From positions 354,652-418,651 of the forward strand of contig NW_026942891.1 of assembly GCF_024139115.2 (NCBI RefSeq): a stretch of DNA of 64,000 nt, read 5' to 3'. A program made the translations under genes and the position numbers. Positions 1 through 10,965 of this stretch are shown in pieces. Source of the DNA: Armigeres subalbatus. Its lineage: Eukaryota; Arthropoda; Insecta; Diptera; Culicidae. Below the pieces are notes generated by a model, which saw only the letters and a list, made by a program, of their open reading frames with translations, did no database searches and had not been told where the DNA came from. How positions within the stretch are numbered: the first letter of the stretch is position 1; the number at the start of each line of letters is the position of its first letter.

Positions 1-505
1 TTTTCATAGAAATTTGGTTTCTCTCCTCTGCAATGCTGAATTTCCGCTGCTCACTTTCAGAATAAAGTTTGAATTTGGAGAAATGGGTCTTGTAGAATGC
101 ATGTGGGTTGTTGGATTTTATTTGGCACGTATCATCAGAAAACGGAATTTCTCACAAATTACGTATTTCAGTTTCTCCTTTCAAAGCTGAATTCTGCCTT
201 TCAGAATATAGTTTGAATTTCGATACCATTGTACAGTTGTTGAATATCATTGGCACTTTGTCACTGATGTTGTGAAAAACGGATTTCATTCACAAAAGTA
301 CGTCTTTCATAGGAATTTGTATCTTCTCCTCTGTGTAGCTGATTTCGGCTCTTTCAGAATAAAGTTTGAATTTTGTAGAATGGTCCTTTTAGACTGCTTG
401 TCGGTTGCTGGAATTCATTTGGCACGTACATTTGTTGTGAAAAACGGAATTTCATTAACAGAATTACGTATTTTCATAGAAATTCGGCTTCTCTGTTTTG
501 TGAAG
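1..505 (-). repeat. 173-bp satellite, inverted diverged part
   Basis: About three monomers of the same satellite that fills the next 3 kb, but in the opposite orientation. The block beginning with a TTTTCATAGAAATTTGG-like motif recurs near 1, 162, 308 and 472, so units here are about 145-165 bp and carry deletions. They are clearly more diverged than the forward units to the right, as expected at the edge of an array. Orientation switches at about 505-515. No coding function is inferred. Confidence 0.85.
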
Positions 506-3470
506 CCAAAAAATCCGCTTTTCACAACAAATCAATGCGCCAAATGTCATCCAACCAACCATATGCATTCTGCAAGGCCTATTCTACAAAATTCAAACTT
601 TATTCCCAAAGTGAGGAGCCGAAATTCAGCTTTGCAGAGCACAGAATCCAAATTTCATTGAAAATACGTATATTTGTGAATGAAATTCCGTTTTTCACAA
701 CAAATGTACGTGCCAAATAAAATCCAACAACCCACATGCATTCTACAAGGCCCATTCTACAAAATTCAAACTTTATTCTAAAAGTGAGGAGTCGAAATTC
801 AGCTTTGCAGAGGAGAGAAACCAAATTTCTATGAAAAGACGTACTTTTGTGAATGAAATTCCGTTTTTCACAACAAATGTACGTGCCAAATAAAATCCAA
901 CAACCCACATGCATTCTACAAGGCCCATTCTACAAAATTCAAACTTTATTCTAAAAGTGACGAGTCGAAATTCAGCTTTGCAGAGGAGAGAAACCAAATT
1001 TCTATGAAAAGACGTACTTTTGTGAATGAAATTCCGTTTTTCACAACAAATGTACGTGCCAAATGAAATCCAACAACCCACATGCATTCTTCAAGGCCCA
1101 TTCTACAAAATTCAAACTTCATTTTAAAAGTGAGGAGCCGAAATTCAGCTTTGCAGAGGAGAGAAATTAAATTTCTATAAAAAGACTTACTTTTGTGAAT
1201 GAAATTCCGTTTTTCACAACAAATGTACGTGCCAAATAAAATCCAACAACCCACATGCATTCTACAAGGCCCATTCTACAAAATTCAAACTATATTCTAA
1301 AAGTGAGGACCCGAAATTCAGCTTTGCAGAGGAGAGAAACCAAATTTCTATGAAAAGACGTACTTTTGTGAATGAAATTCCGTTTTTCACAACAAATGTA
1401 CGTGCCAAATGAAATCCAACAACCCACATGCATTCTTCAAGGCCCATTCTACAAAATTCAAACTTTATTCTAAAAGTGAGGAGTCGAAATTCAGCTTTGC
1501 AGAGGAGAGAAACCAAATTTCTATGAAAAGACGTACTTTTGTGAATGAAATTCCGTTTTTCACAACAAATGTACGTGCCAAATAAAATCCAACAACCCAC
1601 ATGCATTCTACAAGGCCCATTCTACAAAATTCAAACTTTATTCTAAAAGTGAGGAGTCGAAATTCAGCTTTGCAGAGGAGAGAAACCAAATTTCTATGAA
1701 AAGACGTACTTTTGTGAATGAAATTCCGTTTTTCACAACAAATGTACGTGCCAAATGAAATCCAACAACCCACATGCATTCTTCAAGGCCCATTCTACAA
1801 AATTCAAACTTTATTTTAAAAGTGAGGAGCCGAAATTCAGCTTTGCAGAGGAGAGAAACCAAATTTCTATGAAAAGACGTACTTTTGTGAATGAAATTCC
1901 GTTTTTCACAACAAATGTACGTGCCAAATAAAATCCAACAACCCACATGTATTCTACAAGGCCCATTCTACAAAATTCAAACTTTATTCTAGAAGTGAGG
2001 AGCCGAAATTCAGCTTTGCAGAGGAGAGAAACCAAATTTCTATGAAAAGACGTACTTTTGTGAATTAAATTCTGTTTTAGCAACAAATGTACGTGCCAAA
2101 TGAAATCCAACAACCCATATGCACTCTACAAGGCCCATTCTGCAAAATTCAAACTTTATTCAAAAAGTGAGGAGTCGAAATTCAGCTTTGCAGAGGAGAG
2201 AAACCAAATTTCTATGAAAAGACGTACTTTTGTGAATGACATTCCGTTTTTCACAACAAATGTAATGTGCCAAATAAAATCCAACAACCCACATGCATTC
2301 TACAAGGCCCATTCTACAAAATTCAAACTTTATTTAAAAGTGAGGAGTCAAAATTCAGCTTTGCAGAGGAGAGAAACCAAATTTCTATGAAAAGACGTAC
2401 TTTTGTGAATGAAATTCCGTTTTTCACAACAAATGTACGTGCCAAATAAAATCCAACAACCCACATGCATTCTACAAGGCCCATTCTACAAAATTCAAAC
2501 TTTATTCTAAAAGTGAGGAGCCGAAATTCAGCTTTGCAGAGGAGAGAAACCAAATTTCTATGAAAAGACGTACTTTTGTGAATGAAATTCCGTTTTTCAC
2601 AACAAATGTACGTGCCAAATGAAATCCAACAACCCACATGCATTCTTCAAGGCCCATTCTACAAAATTCGAACTTTATTTTAAAAGTGAGGAGCCAAAAT
2701 TCAACTTTGCAGAGGAGAGAAACCAAATTCTCTATGAAAAGACGTACTTTGCAGAATGAAATTCCGTTTTTGACACCAAATGAACGTGCCAAATAAAATC
2801 CAATAACCCACATGCATTCTTCAAGGCCCATTCTACAAAATTCGAACTTTATTTTAAAAGTGAGGAGCCAAAATTCAACTTTGCAGAGGAGAGAAACCAA
2901 ATTTCTATGAAAAGACGTACTTTTGTGAATGAAATTCCGTTTTTCACAACAAATGTACGTGCCAAATGAAATCCAACAACCCACATGCATTCTTCAAGGC
3001 CCATTCTACAAAATTCAAACTTTATTTTAAAAGTGAGGAGCAAAAATTCAGCTTTGCAGAGGAGAGAAACCAAATTTCTATGAAAAGACGTACTTTTATT
3101 AATTAAATTCCGTTTTCCACAACAAATGAAATAAAATCCAACAACCCACATGCTCTCTACAAAGCCCATTCTACAAAATTCAAACTTTATTCTAAAAGTG
3201 AGGAGCTGAAATTCAGCTTTGCAGAGGAGAGAAACCAAATTTCTATGAAAAGACGTACTTTTGTGAATGAAATTCCGTTTTTCACAACAAATGTACGTGC
3301 CAAATGAAATCCAACAACCCACATGCACTCTACAAGGCTCATTCTGCAAAATTCAAACTTTATTCTAAAAGTGAGGAATCGAAATTCAGCTTTGCAGAGG
3401 AGAGAAACCATATTTCTATGAAAATACGTACTTTCGTGAATTAAAATGCGTTTTTCTCAAAAACTAGACG
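506..3470 (+). repeat. 173-bp tandem satellite array
   Basis: About 17 head-to-tail monomers of 173 bp. The block CAAAT(A/G)AAATCCAACAACC recurs at about 714, 887, 1059, 1233, 1406, 1579, 1752, 1925, 2097, 2270, 2445, 2618, 2790, 2963, 3130 and 3302. Most units differ by only a few bases. The unit at about 2700-2830 is more divergent, and the one at 3085-3130 carries a short deletion. Two monomer types tend to alternate, giving a dimer of about 346 bp. Antisense open frames of 100-166 codons arise because 173 is not a multiple of three and two of the three frames happen to be open; I do not regard them as genes. The array decays after about 3430. Confidence 0.95.
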
Positions 3471-3589
3471 TGTTACAGAAAATCTGAATACGTACCTGAA
3501 TTCAGCGTAAAAAAATCTATTGAGTACATTAAAAATGGTTGAAGGGAGCGGAAAAGTTGAATTTCGTTGGATAGTGCATTTCACCCCTG

Positions 3590-4265
3590 GCCATGCATCC
3601 CTCGGCACGGGTCGCTTGACGCCTTGGGATTAGGGTTAGGGACAATGGTCCCGGTCTGACTCTGCAGTCGCCATGGGGAGGGGTCGTCAAGCCCTTGGAC
3701 AAAGTCCCTGCTGTCCCTGGAGGGGAATCTGCTCAACAGACATCATGGGTTGTCCAGGAAGTGCGGGGTTAGGGACCACCTCCAATGAGGGAGGCAGGAC
3801 TGCATCCCCGACCCGCTAAACCGTTTCCATTGCCGCCAAGCCCATCGTCCCTTCGGTACAACCAGAAAGTAATGCTTCAAAGGGGGGCCAGTGCATAACG
3901 CACCCTCGAGGTTACCTGCTGTCCTTGCAACACCGAACATCGTGACTCGCTTTTTTAGAAGAACACCATGGTATCGTGCCAGCGCATTGCCGGCTTTCCA
4001 GGTGGCCTTACCACGCCCTATGTCCTCGGAGGGTGGACAGGGTCGACTTCGCGCCTGCTTCCCTCTGCACGACTGGTATCAAGAATGATGATGCCGCGTG
4101 CACCCCAATAAACAATGTGCACTCGCTTGACTGTGGATATACAACAGTAAAGCACATGTGGAGATTGGACAAATCAAGCATCCGAAAGATATTCAATTTG
4201 CAAAAAAGAGAGCTAACCGCGGTGGATGTTGATACTCGGATTCTGATGGCTTTTCCGCAAACGTG
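3590..4265 (-). mobile_element. RTE-like LINE 5' region fragment
   Basis: GC-richer than its surroundings. Read on the minus strand, about 50 bases at 3668-3722 closely match the 5' leader of the family B LINE at 58432-58488, sharing the motif GTCCAAGGGCTTGACGA. The rest (frames of about 65-125 codons, none with a known motif) has no match in this window. It is probably the 5' untranslated part of a related LINE whose coding part is missing. The boundaries are approximate. Confidence 0.5.
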
Positions 4266-4275
4266 ACCATTAAGT

Positions 4276-4347
4276 GGTCTTGTTGTGTAGGGGTTATCAC
4301 GCCTTTCTAGAGAGTAGGAGGTTGAGGGTTCGAGTCCCTCCAAGACA
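4276..4347 (+). tRNA. tRNA-like sequence, probably pseudogene or SINE head
   Basis: A 72-nt stretch folds as a partial cloverleaf. The acceptor GGTCTTG pairs with CAAGACA except at the end. The D arm GTG/CAC holds a box A region TGTAGGGGTTATCAC resembling tRNA-Val. The T arm GAGGG-TTCGAGT-CCCTC is perfect and includes box B. The anticodon stem (CCTTT/GTAGG) pairs poorly, and the loop would give AGA, which does not fit a short-variable-arm tRNA. I therefore doubt that it is a working tRNA; a tRNA-derived repeat is likelier. Confidence 0.35.
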
Positions 4348-4579
4348 CGTGGATTTTTCATATCAATTTGTCCATTTCGAAACATGTGCTGTGCATATGC
4401 AATGCCAAGATATTTAACAAAAAAATGGTTTTCGTACGGCCGAGTTGCCGAATAATATGCAATTAATTGTTAGTGTACTTATAGCTTTAATGGAGAGATA
4501 AAAATGCCAACATTCCACCACAATTTCAGGACTTATTTTGAGTTGTTTCCTCAATTTGAGGAAACTTGATCCCTCATTA

Positions 4580-5618
4580 GTCATCTTACTTACTCTCCAT
4601 CCTGAGCGTTGCCCGGCTATCGCTTTAACCTGTTGCCAGGTTAGATTTCGGTCGACTTCTTTTATTTCTTTATTGAGGCTTCGCCGCCATGAGCCTCTGG
4701 GTCTGCCTCTGCTGCGATGTCCCGCTGGGTTCCAGTCTAATGCTTGTTTACAGATTTCGTTTCCGCCCCTACGTAGAGTGTGGCCGACCCAGCCCCACTT
4801 CCGATCCCGAATTTCTGTTGCTATCGGCCTCTGGTGACAATGAATTTCTGTTGTTATCGGCCTCTGGCGACGATGGAGCTCGTTGTTTGAGATCCAGTTG
4901 TGAGGCCACCAGGCCCGAATTATATACCGCAGGCATCTGTTAATGAACACCTGCAGCCGTTGAGTGTTCTCCACTGATACACACCATGTTTCGCTAGCGT
5001 ATAACAGCACATATTTCACGTTAGAGTTGAAAATTCGTATTTTGGTGCGTTCACTAATCTGCCTGTTTTTTCAGATATTTCTTAAACTCGCAAAGGCAGC
5101 CCTTGCTTTCTTTATCCGTGCGCCTATGTCGATCTTGATACCGCCGTCTGACGCCATTTGGCTACCAAGATATTGGAAGCTTTCAACATTCTCCACTGGT
5201 TGCCCGGCTACTGTGAAACTGGAAGGAGTCACCGTGTTTACATCCAACGATTTGGTTTTGTTGACGTTGATGACTAAACCTGCCGAGGAGGAGCGATCGG
5301 CAAGGTCGTTGAGCTTACTCTGCATATCAGAGCGCCGTTGCGCGAGGAGTGCAACGTCATCCGCCAATTCGAAGTCGTTTAGGTGCTCCATGGTTATAGG
5401 CTGCCATAACAGCCCGCGGTTTGGTTCACGGTCAAATGCATCTACCAGAATCTCATCGATTACGATGAGGAACAGTAACGGTGATAGAATACATCCTTGC
5501 CTCACACCAGCTACGACCCGGATAGGGACGGACAGGACCCCATTGTGCAGCACTCTACACGAAAAGGCCTCGTACTGTGCTTCGATGAGGCCGATGATTT
5601 TCTTAGGAACCCCCTTGC
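4580..5618 (-). mobile_element. Family A RTE-like LINE, 5'-truncated (copy A1)
   Basis: The minus strand encodes the second half of a LINE reverse transcriptase and its C-terminal region. The frame at 5553-5071 reads IRVVAGVRQGCILSPLLF, then ELADDVALLAQ (the catalytic F/LADD block), then GLVINVNKTK and FQYLGSQ. The frame at 5019-4414 reads LLYASETWCVS, CLRYIIRAWWP, the basic stretch GRPRGSWRR and QQVKAIAGQRSGWR. The two frames are offset, so the copy is dead. The 3' end is marked by GTAAGTAAG near 4580-4592, the same short tail repeat as in copy A2. An extra in-frame 33-bp tandem duplication lies at about 4810-4875. The 5' end is cut exactly where family B begins. Confidence 0.85.
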
Positions 5619-7349
5619 GTCTATGATATGTGTAAGGACATAAACGGGAACCTTCTTACGAACGAGCGTGAGGTGATCCAAAGGTGGCGGCAGCACTACG
5701 AAGAACACCTGAATGGCGATGTGGCAGACGAAGATGGCGGTATGGTGATGGACCTGGGAGAACGCGCGCAGGACATAATCTTACCGGCTCCGAATCTCCA
5801 TGAAATCCAGGAGGAGATTGGCCGGCTGAAGAACAACAAAGCCCCTGGGGTTGACCAACTACCAGGAGAGCTATTTAAACACGGTGGTGAGGCACTGGCT
5901 AGAGCGCTGCACTGGGTCATTCTATTACCAAGATTTGGGAGGAGGAAGTTTTGCCGTAGGAGTGGATGGAAGGTGTCGTGTGTCCCATCTACAAAAAGGG
6001 CGATAAGCTGGATTGTAGCAACTACCGCGCAATCACATTGCTGAACGCCGCCTACAAGGTACTTCCTCCCAAATTTTATGCCGTCGACTAGCACCAACTG
6101 CAAGGGAGTTCGTGGGGCAGTACCAGGCGGGTTTTATAGGCGAACGCTCCACCACGGACCAAGTGCTCGCCATTCGCCAAGTACTTCAGAAATGCCACGA
6201 ATACAACGTGCCCACACATCATCTATTCATCAACTTCAAAGCCGCATATGATACAATCGATCGGGACCAGCTATGGCAGCTAATGCACGAACATTTCCGG
6301 ATTTCCGGATAACCTGTCACGGTTGATCAAAGCGACGATGGATCGGGTGATGTGCGTAGTTCGAGTTTCAGGGGCATTCCCTTCGACACCCGCAGAGGGT
6401 TACGGCAAGGTGATGATCTTTCGTGCCTGCTATTCAACATCGCTTTGAAGGAGTAATGCGAAAAGCAGGGATTAACACGAGTGGTACAATTTTCAATAAG
6501 TCCGTCCAGCTATTTGGCTTCGCCGACGACATAGATATTATGGCACGTAACTTTGAGAAGATGGAAGAAGCCTACATCAGACTGAAGAGGGAAGCTAAGC
6601 GGATCGGAGATCGGACTAGTCATCAACACGTCGAAGACGAAGTACATGATAGGAAGAGGTTCAAGAGAAGACAATGTGAGCCACCCTCCGCGAGTTTGCA
6701 TCGGTGGTGACGAAATCGAGGTGGTAGAAGAATTTGTGTACTTGGGCTCACTGGTGACTGCCGAAAATGACACCAGCAGAGAAATTCGGAGACGCATAGT
6801 GGCTGGAACTCGTACGTACTTTGGACTCCGCAAGACGCTCCGATCGAATAGAGTTAGCCGCCATACCAAACTGACTGTCTAAAAAACGCTCTTAGACCGG
6901 TGCTTCTCTATGGACACGATACATGGACAATGCTTGTGGTGGACCAACACGTACTTGGAGTTTTCGAAAGCAACGTGCTGTGGACAATCTTTGGTGGGGT
7001 GTAGGTGGCGGACGGTACGTGGAGGAGGCGAATGAATCACGAGTTGCATCAGCTGTTAGGAGAACAATCCATCGTTCACACCGCCGCGAAAATCGGACGA
7101 CTGCGGTGGCCGGGAACGTAGCCAGAATGTCGGACAGTAACCCGGTGAAAATGGTTCTCGACAACGATCCGACGGGCACAAGAAGGCGAGGTGCAGCGGC
7201 AAGGTGGATCGATCAGGTGGAAGATGACTGCGGACCCTCCGTAGACTGCGTGGTTGGCGACTTGTAGCCATGAACCGAGCCGAATGGAGAAGACTCTTAT
7301 ATACTGCATAGGCCACTTCGGCCTTAGTCTGAATAAATAATAAAATAAT
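5619..7349 (+). mobile_element. Family B RTE LINE, 5'-truncated and broken (copy B1)
   Basis: The plus strand matches the better copy at 60018-61725. It starts at CKDINGNLLTNE and continues through NNKAPGVDQLPGELF, AGFIGERSTTDQV and FGFADDIDIMARNF (catalytic block about 6516-6545) to the C-terminal basic region and a tail of AATAAATAATAAAATAATAAT. It is a pseudogene: a 5-bp insertion near 5925, a short deletion or substitution around 6290-6310, loss of bases near 6385, an 8-bp duplication near 6605 and an in-frame TAA near 6880 break the reading. RTE-type endonuclease-reverse transcriptase elements normally encode both enzymes in one polyprotein; here the endonuclease is absent. Confidence 0.85.
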
Positions 7350-7350
7350 A

Positions 7351-7458
7351 ATGAATGCCGCGATGCTTGTGAAAGACGCGACTGGTCAGCTACTGACCGA
7401 CCCAACTGACCAGCTGAAGCAGAGGTTCCAGCACTTCGAACAACTTTTCCAAGTAGTA
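7351..7458 (+). mobile_element. Family A LINE fragment
   Basis: 108 bp aligning to the linker between endonuclease and reverse transcriptase of copy A2 (13231-13340), with shared blocks GTGAAAGACGCGA and GACCCAACTGACCAGCTGA. It abuts the tail of B1, so family B is flanked by family A on both sides, but in opposite orientations. A simple insertion of B into one A copy does not explain this. Confidence 0.75.
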
Positions 7459-7461
7459 ATT

Positions 7462-7685
7462 GATCCATTTTATATTCATACTTCACTTCCTCATCGAAAA
7501 CCATAAAAAAGTCGTCGAAATACTGGTTTTGGTGCTGAAACTAAAATTACCCCTTTCCCAGAACCAATCCGTAGGTCCAGAGGCGGTAAGAGCCGTCAAT
7601 GGACCATTTTACATTCATACTTCGCTTCCTGATAAAAAACCACGAAAAAAGAGCCGTCAAATGACTGATTTTGGTGCTAAAACTT
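7462..7685 (+). repeat. Diverged direct repeat, about 84 bp x2
   Basis: 7462-7545 and 7598-7685 are about 80% alike, from a CCATTTTAYATTCATACTTC block to GGTGCTRAAACT, offset by 136 bp. A poly-G run follows at about 7755-7767. No function seen. Confidence 0.7.
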
Positions 7686-7689
7686 AAAT

Positions 7690-8089
7690 GTCTCCATTCA
7701 CAGGTTCCCCAGTAGCATCCCAGCGACACCCATGGGCGTAGCCAGGATTTCGAGAAGGGGGGGGGGGCAACTTTTTTGGTCTTCTAAATCGTAGTTTTAT
7801 AGTAGTTTTATAAAAACACATGAAACCAAATCCAAACCAAATCGAAACAATAATGATTAAAACAATAATGGATTTAAAAATGCGTGATTTATTGCTCATC
7901 AGATATTTTTAAATAAAGTGAGAAAAATATTAACGAACTTAGTATTCAGAAAGAATATAAAATCGGCTATAACAATTATTATAAAAATCCTGCATTCTTC
8001 CATAAGTTTAAGAAAACTAGAACCATACATCTGAATTTCTAAACAAATCCTCTCTGAAATAATATTTATTATAAAATAGGCAGAAAAAT
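7690..8089. other. AT-rich segment, nothing recognised
   Basis: Apart from a run of about 12 G near 7755 and A/T-rich stretches, I see no repeat match, RNA gene or coding motif here. Confidence 0.5.
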
Positions 8090-9365
8090 CAATATGCAAG
8101 CTTTCTCCAGGAATTCCTTCGACAATTGCTCCTGGCATTCTATCCGAAATTCTATCAGGGATTCTTTAGGAATGCCTCCAGCAACTTCTTCGACAGTGTC
8201 TTCAGGAATTCCACCATAAATTTTGCCGGGAATTGATCCGAAAATTCCACCATTATTTACTCCAAGAAAATCTTCACGAACTTCTTTATAAGTTCTGCAG
8301 AATTCCCTGCAATAATTCAAATAATTTCGTGCTGTTTTTTTAAGAATAAGAACATTCTTGAGAATTTCACGAAAATCTTCGAATTTCTTGTGTAAATTCC
8401 ATAAAATTTTCCGTGAATTGTTTCGAATAATTTCAGTGAAAATTTCAAAGAATTTCTCCAGGAATTCCATCGGAAATTTATACAGAAATTATACCGAAAT
8501 GAAATCAACAATGGAATTTTCGGAGGAATTCTAGATTAATTCGCAATGAAATCCTGAAAGAATTTCAAGAAACTTCCACTGATTTCACTGGGAGATCTTC
8601 CAGAAGTTTCTCCGAAAATTCCTCCTGAATTCTTCCAGGAGTACCACCGGCATTTCCAATTTCTAGGATTTCCTTCGAAAATTATTCCGGTAGTTCTATT
8701 AGCAGTTCCTCTGAAAATTCTTCCGGGAATTTCGGCAGAATTGGAATTTATTTAGGCTTCTTCAGGAATTTATATATCCACCAGAAGCTCCTTCGAGAAT
8801 TCCTCTGCGAGCTCCTCAGGGAATTCTCCGGGAGGTCCTCTGATGATGATGATGATGGTCCAGCTACAAACCCCAACAAAGGTTTCAGCTAGACGAGATT
8901 TGCCTATAAGATGAATTCTCTTGTTTCCGAGAATGCTTCTGGTAGTTTCCCCGCGGTTCCTTTGAAAATTCTCCTGGGAGTGTCTTCAGAAATTCTTCCA
9001 GAAAATTCCTCCGAGAATTCCTCCGGGAATGCCTCCAGCAATTCATCCGGTAGTTTTTCCGGGAGTTCCTCCAAGAATTCCACCAGAAGCTATTCCAGGA
9101 AATTTTCAGGCTTTTTCAGGAAATCATTTAGGCTTTCTTCAGAAATTGTTGGAAATTCCTCCTGAAGTTCTTCCGATAGTTTCACTGGGAGCTCATCCAG
9201 GAGGTCCTCTAGGAATTCTTCTAGGAGTTCCTCCTGAAATTCCTCCGGAGATCTTACGGGAGCTCCTCCGGCAGTTCCTTCTGGGAATTCCTCCGGGAGA
9301 TCCACCAGCAGTTTCTACGAGAATCTCTCCGGGAGTTTTATCGGCAGTTTCTCCGGGTGTTTCTC
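8090..9365 (+). repeat. Decayed 12-bp palindromic repeat array, pyrimidine orientation
   Basis: Irregular repetition of blocks such as GGAATTCCTCC and GGAAGTTCCTCC, with many substitutions and spacer indels. It becomes cleaner between 8960 and 9365. A short GAT run (8843-8857) and about 60 bp of non-repeat sequence interrupt it. The open frames (for example 8911-9165) encode low-complexity Ser/Asn/Gly strings and follow from the period being a multiple of three. Same family as 20095-22345. Confidence 0.85.
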
Positions 9366-10450
9366 TGAAAAGGAACTCCGGAGGAACTCCCAGAGTAATT
9401 TCCGGAGGAACTCCCGGGGATTTTCTATAGGAATTTCCGGAGAAATTATTAAAGGAATTCTCGGAGGAACTGCCGGTGGAACTTGGAGGAATTTATTGAA
9501 GAACTATAGGAAGAATTTCCGGAAGAAATCCTGGAGGAACTCTCGTAAGAATTCTAGGATGAACTTCCAAAGGAACTTCCGTAAGAATTCCATCCGGTGG
9601 AATACCTTAGAGGAAGAGAAAAAATATTTCTGAAGGAACTTCCGAAATCCCATTTCCCGTGAAATTCCTGCCAAATATCGTCCAGGAATTCCCTGTAAAG
9701 TTCCTGGAGGTATTACCAGAGAATTTCTTGGGAAAACTCCTGGAAGAACTCCCGGAGGAACTCCCACAAGCACTTCCGGAGAAATTCCCACATGGAAGTC
9801 CTGAAATAATTCTTAGAGAAGTTCCTAAAGGAATTTCCGAAAAAATATTTGAAGGAATTCCCAGAAAAATACCAGGAGGAATTAATGCAGATATTCCCAG
9901 ATGAAATCCTGATACCCAGATGAATTGCTGAAAAAAAATCTCTGCGGATTGTTCCGAAGAAATTTCTGGAAGAACTCTTGGCAGATATCCCAGTGAATTC
10001 CGGAGTGAAGTCCGGAAGGAATTCTAGTACACTTCCGCGGAAAATCTCTCAAGATATTCCTGAAGGAATTCCTGAGAAGTACCTGAAGAAACTTCGAAAA
10101 ATACCTGAAAGAATTTCTGGGGAAATACTTGGACGAATTAAAGGAGAAATTCATGAAGATATTTCTAGAGAATTTCTTGAAGGATATTCTGAAGTCATTG
10201 CGAAAAGAATTCCAGAATTGGAATGCTAGGAAGAGTTCCGAGAGGAATGCTCGGAGAAGTTCCTAGAAGAATTTCCAAAGGAATTTCTTATAGATTTACA
10301 AGTGAAATTATGGAGCTAAATCGGAGGATTTCCGTCATAAATTATTGAAGAAATTTCTGGTAGAATTTTGGGAAGAAATTCCGTAAGTATTCTTGACGGA
10401 ACTCTCGAATGCATGCCTGAAGGAAATGCCGGATTCTTCCTGAAGAGAGA
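9366..10450 (-). repeat. Decayed 12-bp palindromic repeat array, opposite strand
   Basis: The same family as the block to the left, but the purine-rich strand is now on plus (GGAGGAACTCC, GGAAGAATTCC). The flip occurs within a few bases of 9366. Decay grows toward 10450. Frames such as 9659-9904 encode low-complexity Pro/Glu/Phe/Leu strings and are not treated as genes. Confidence 0.8.
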
Positions 10451-10965
10451 ATAGCCGAAGAAATAAGCCCCCCCTTGGCGACACCAGAATGCGTTAATTC
10501 AATTGGTTTTCCATTCTTGAGTCAGAATATTGACACATTAGAAGCCTTCTGGAATAAAATCATAGTAGACGGTCTATCAAAAAGCGAGATTCAAATGAAT
10601 TTGTGGCCTGGCCCCTTTGATAAGTATCGATCGGAACCGATTATAAAGAAATGGTCATATCTCACTTGATTCTGGTCCGGTCCAACTCCAAATATATATG
10701 GTTTCAATCGGCAATTTTTAACCACAACTTATTCTAATATCCACCTAAAATTTACGGTTTTGAACCTATCTCCGAAAATCCCCAAATATTTCCGGAATCC
10801 GGTGACAATAGTCTGTTCCATAGACATACCGTAAAACTGCATTAATTTTCTAGTTCAGGCATGCCTGAATTGTCAAAATCGGATGATAACTGACATAGTT
10901 ACATCACTACTAATTTTACCTAAAATTTGCCCATCTCCTGTATAATTATTTATTAGTAATTATTA
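10451..10965. other. No feature recognised
   Basis: AT-rich unique-looking sequence. A 64-codon frame at 10475-10669 has no recognisable motif. Confidence 0.5.

Noticed and set aside
600..3411. Repeated antisense frames of 100-166 codons beginning MHVGCW
   Set aside because: They follow the 173-bp satellite unit, continue through successive units in different frames and end where the third frame has a stop. No start context, and the composition is that of the repeat.
3625..3645. TTAGGGTTAGGG, telomere-like
   Set aside because: Only two units, inside a LINE leader fragment. Flies and mosquitoes lack TTAGGG-type telomeres as far as I know.
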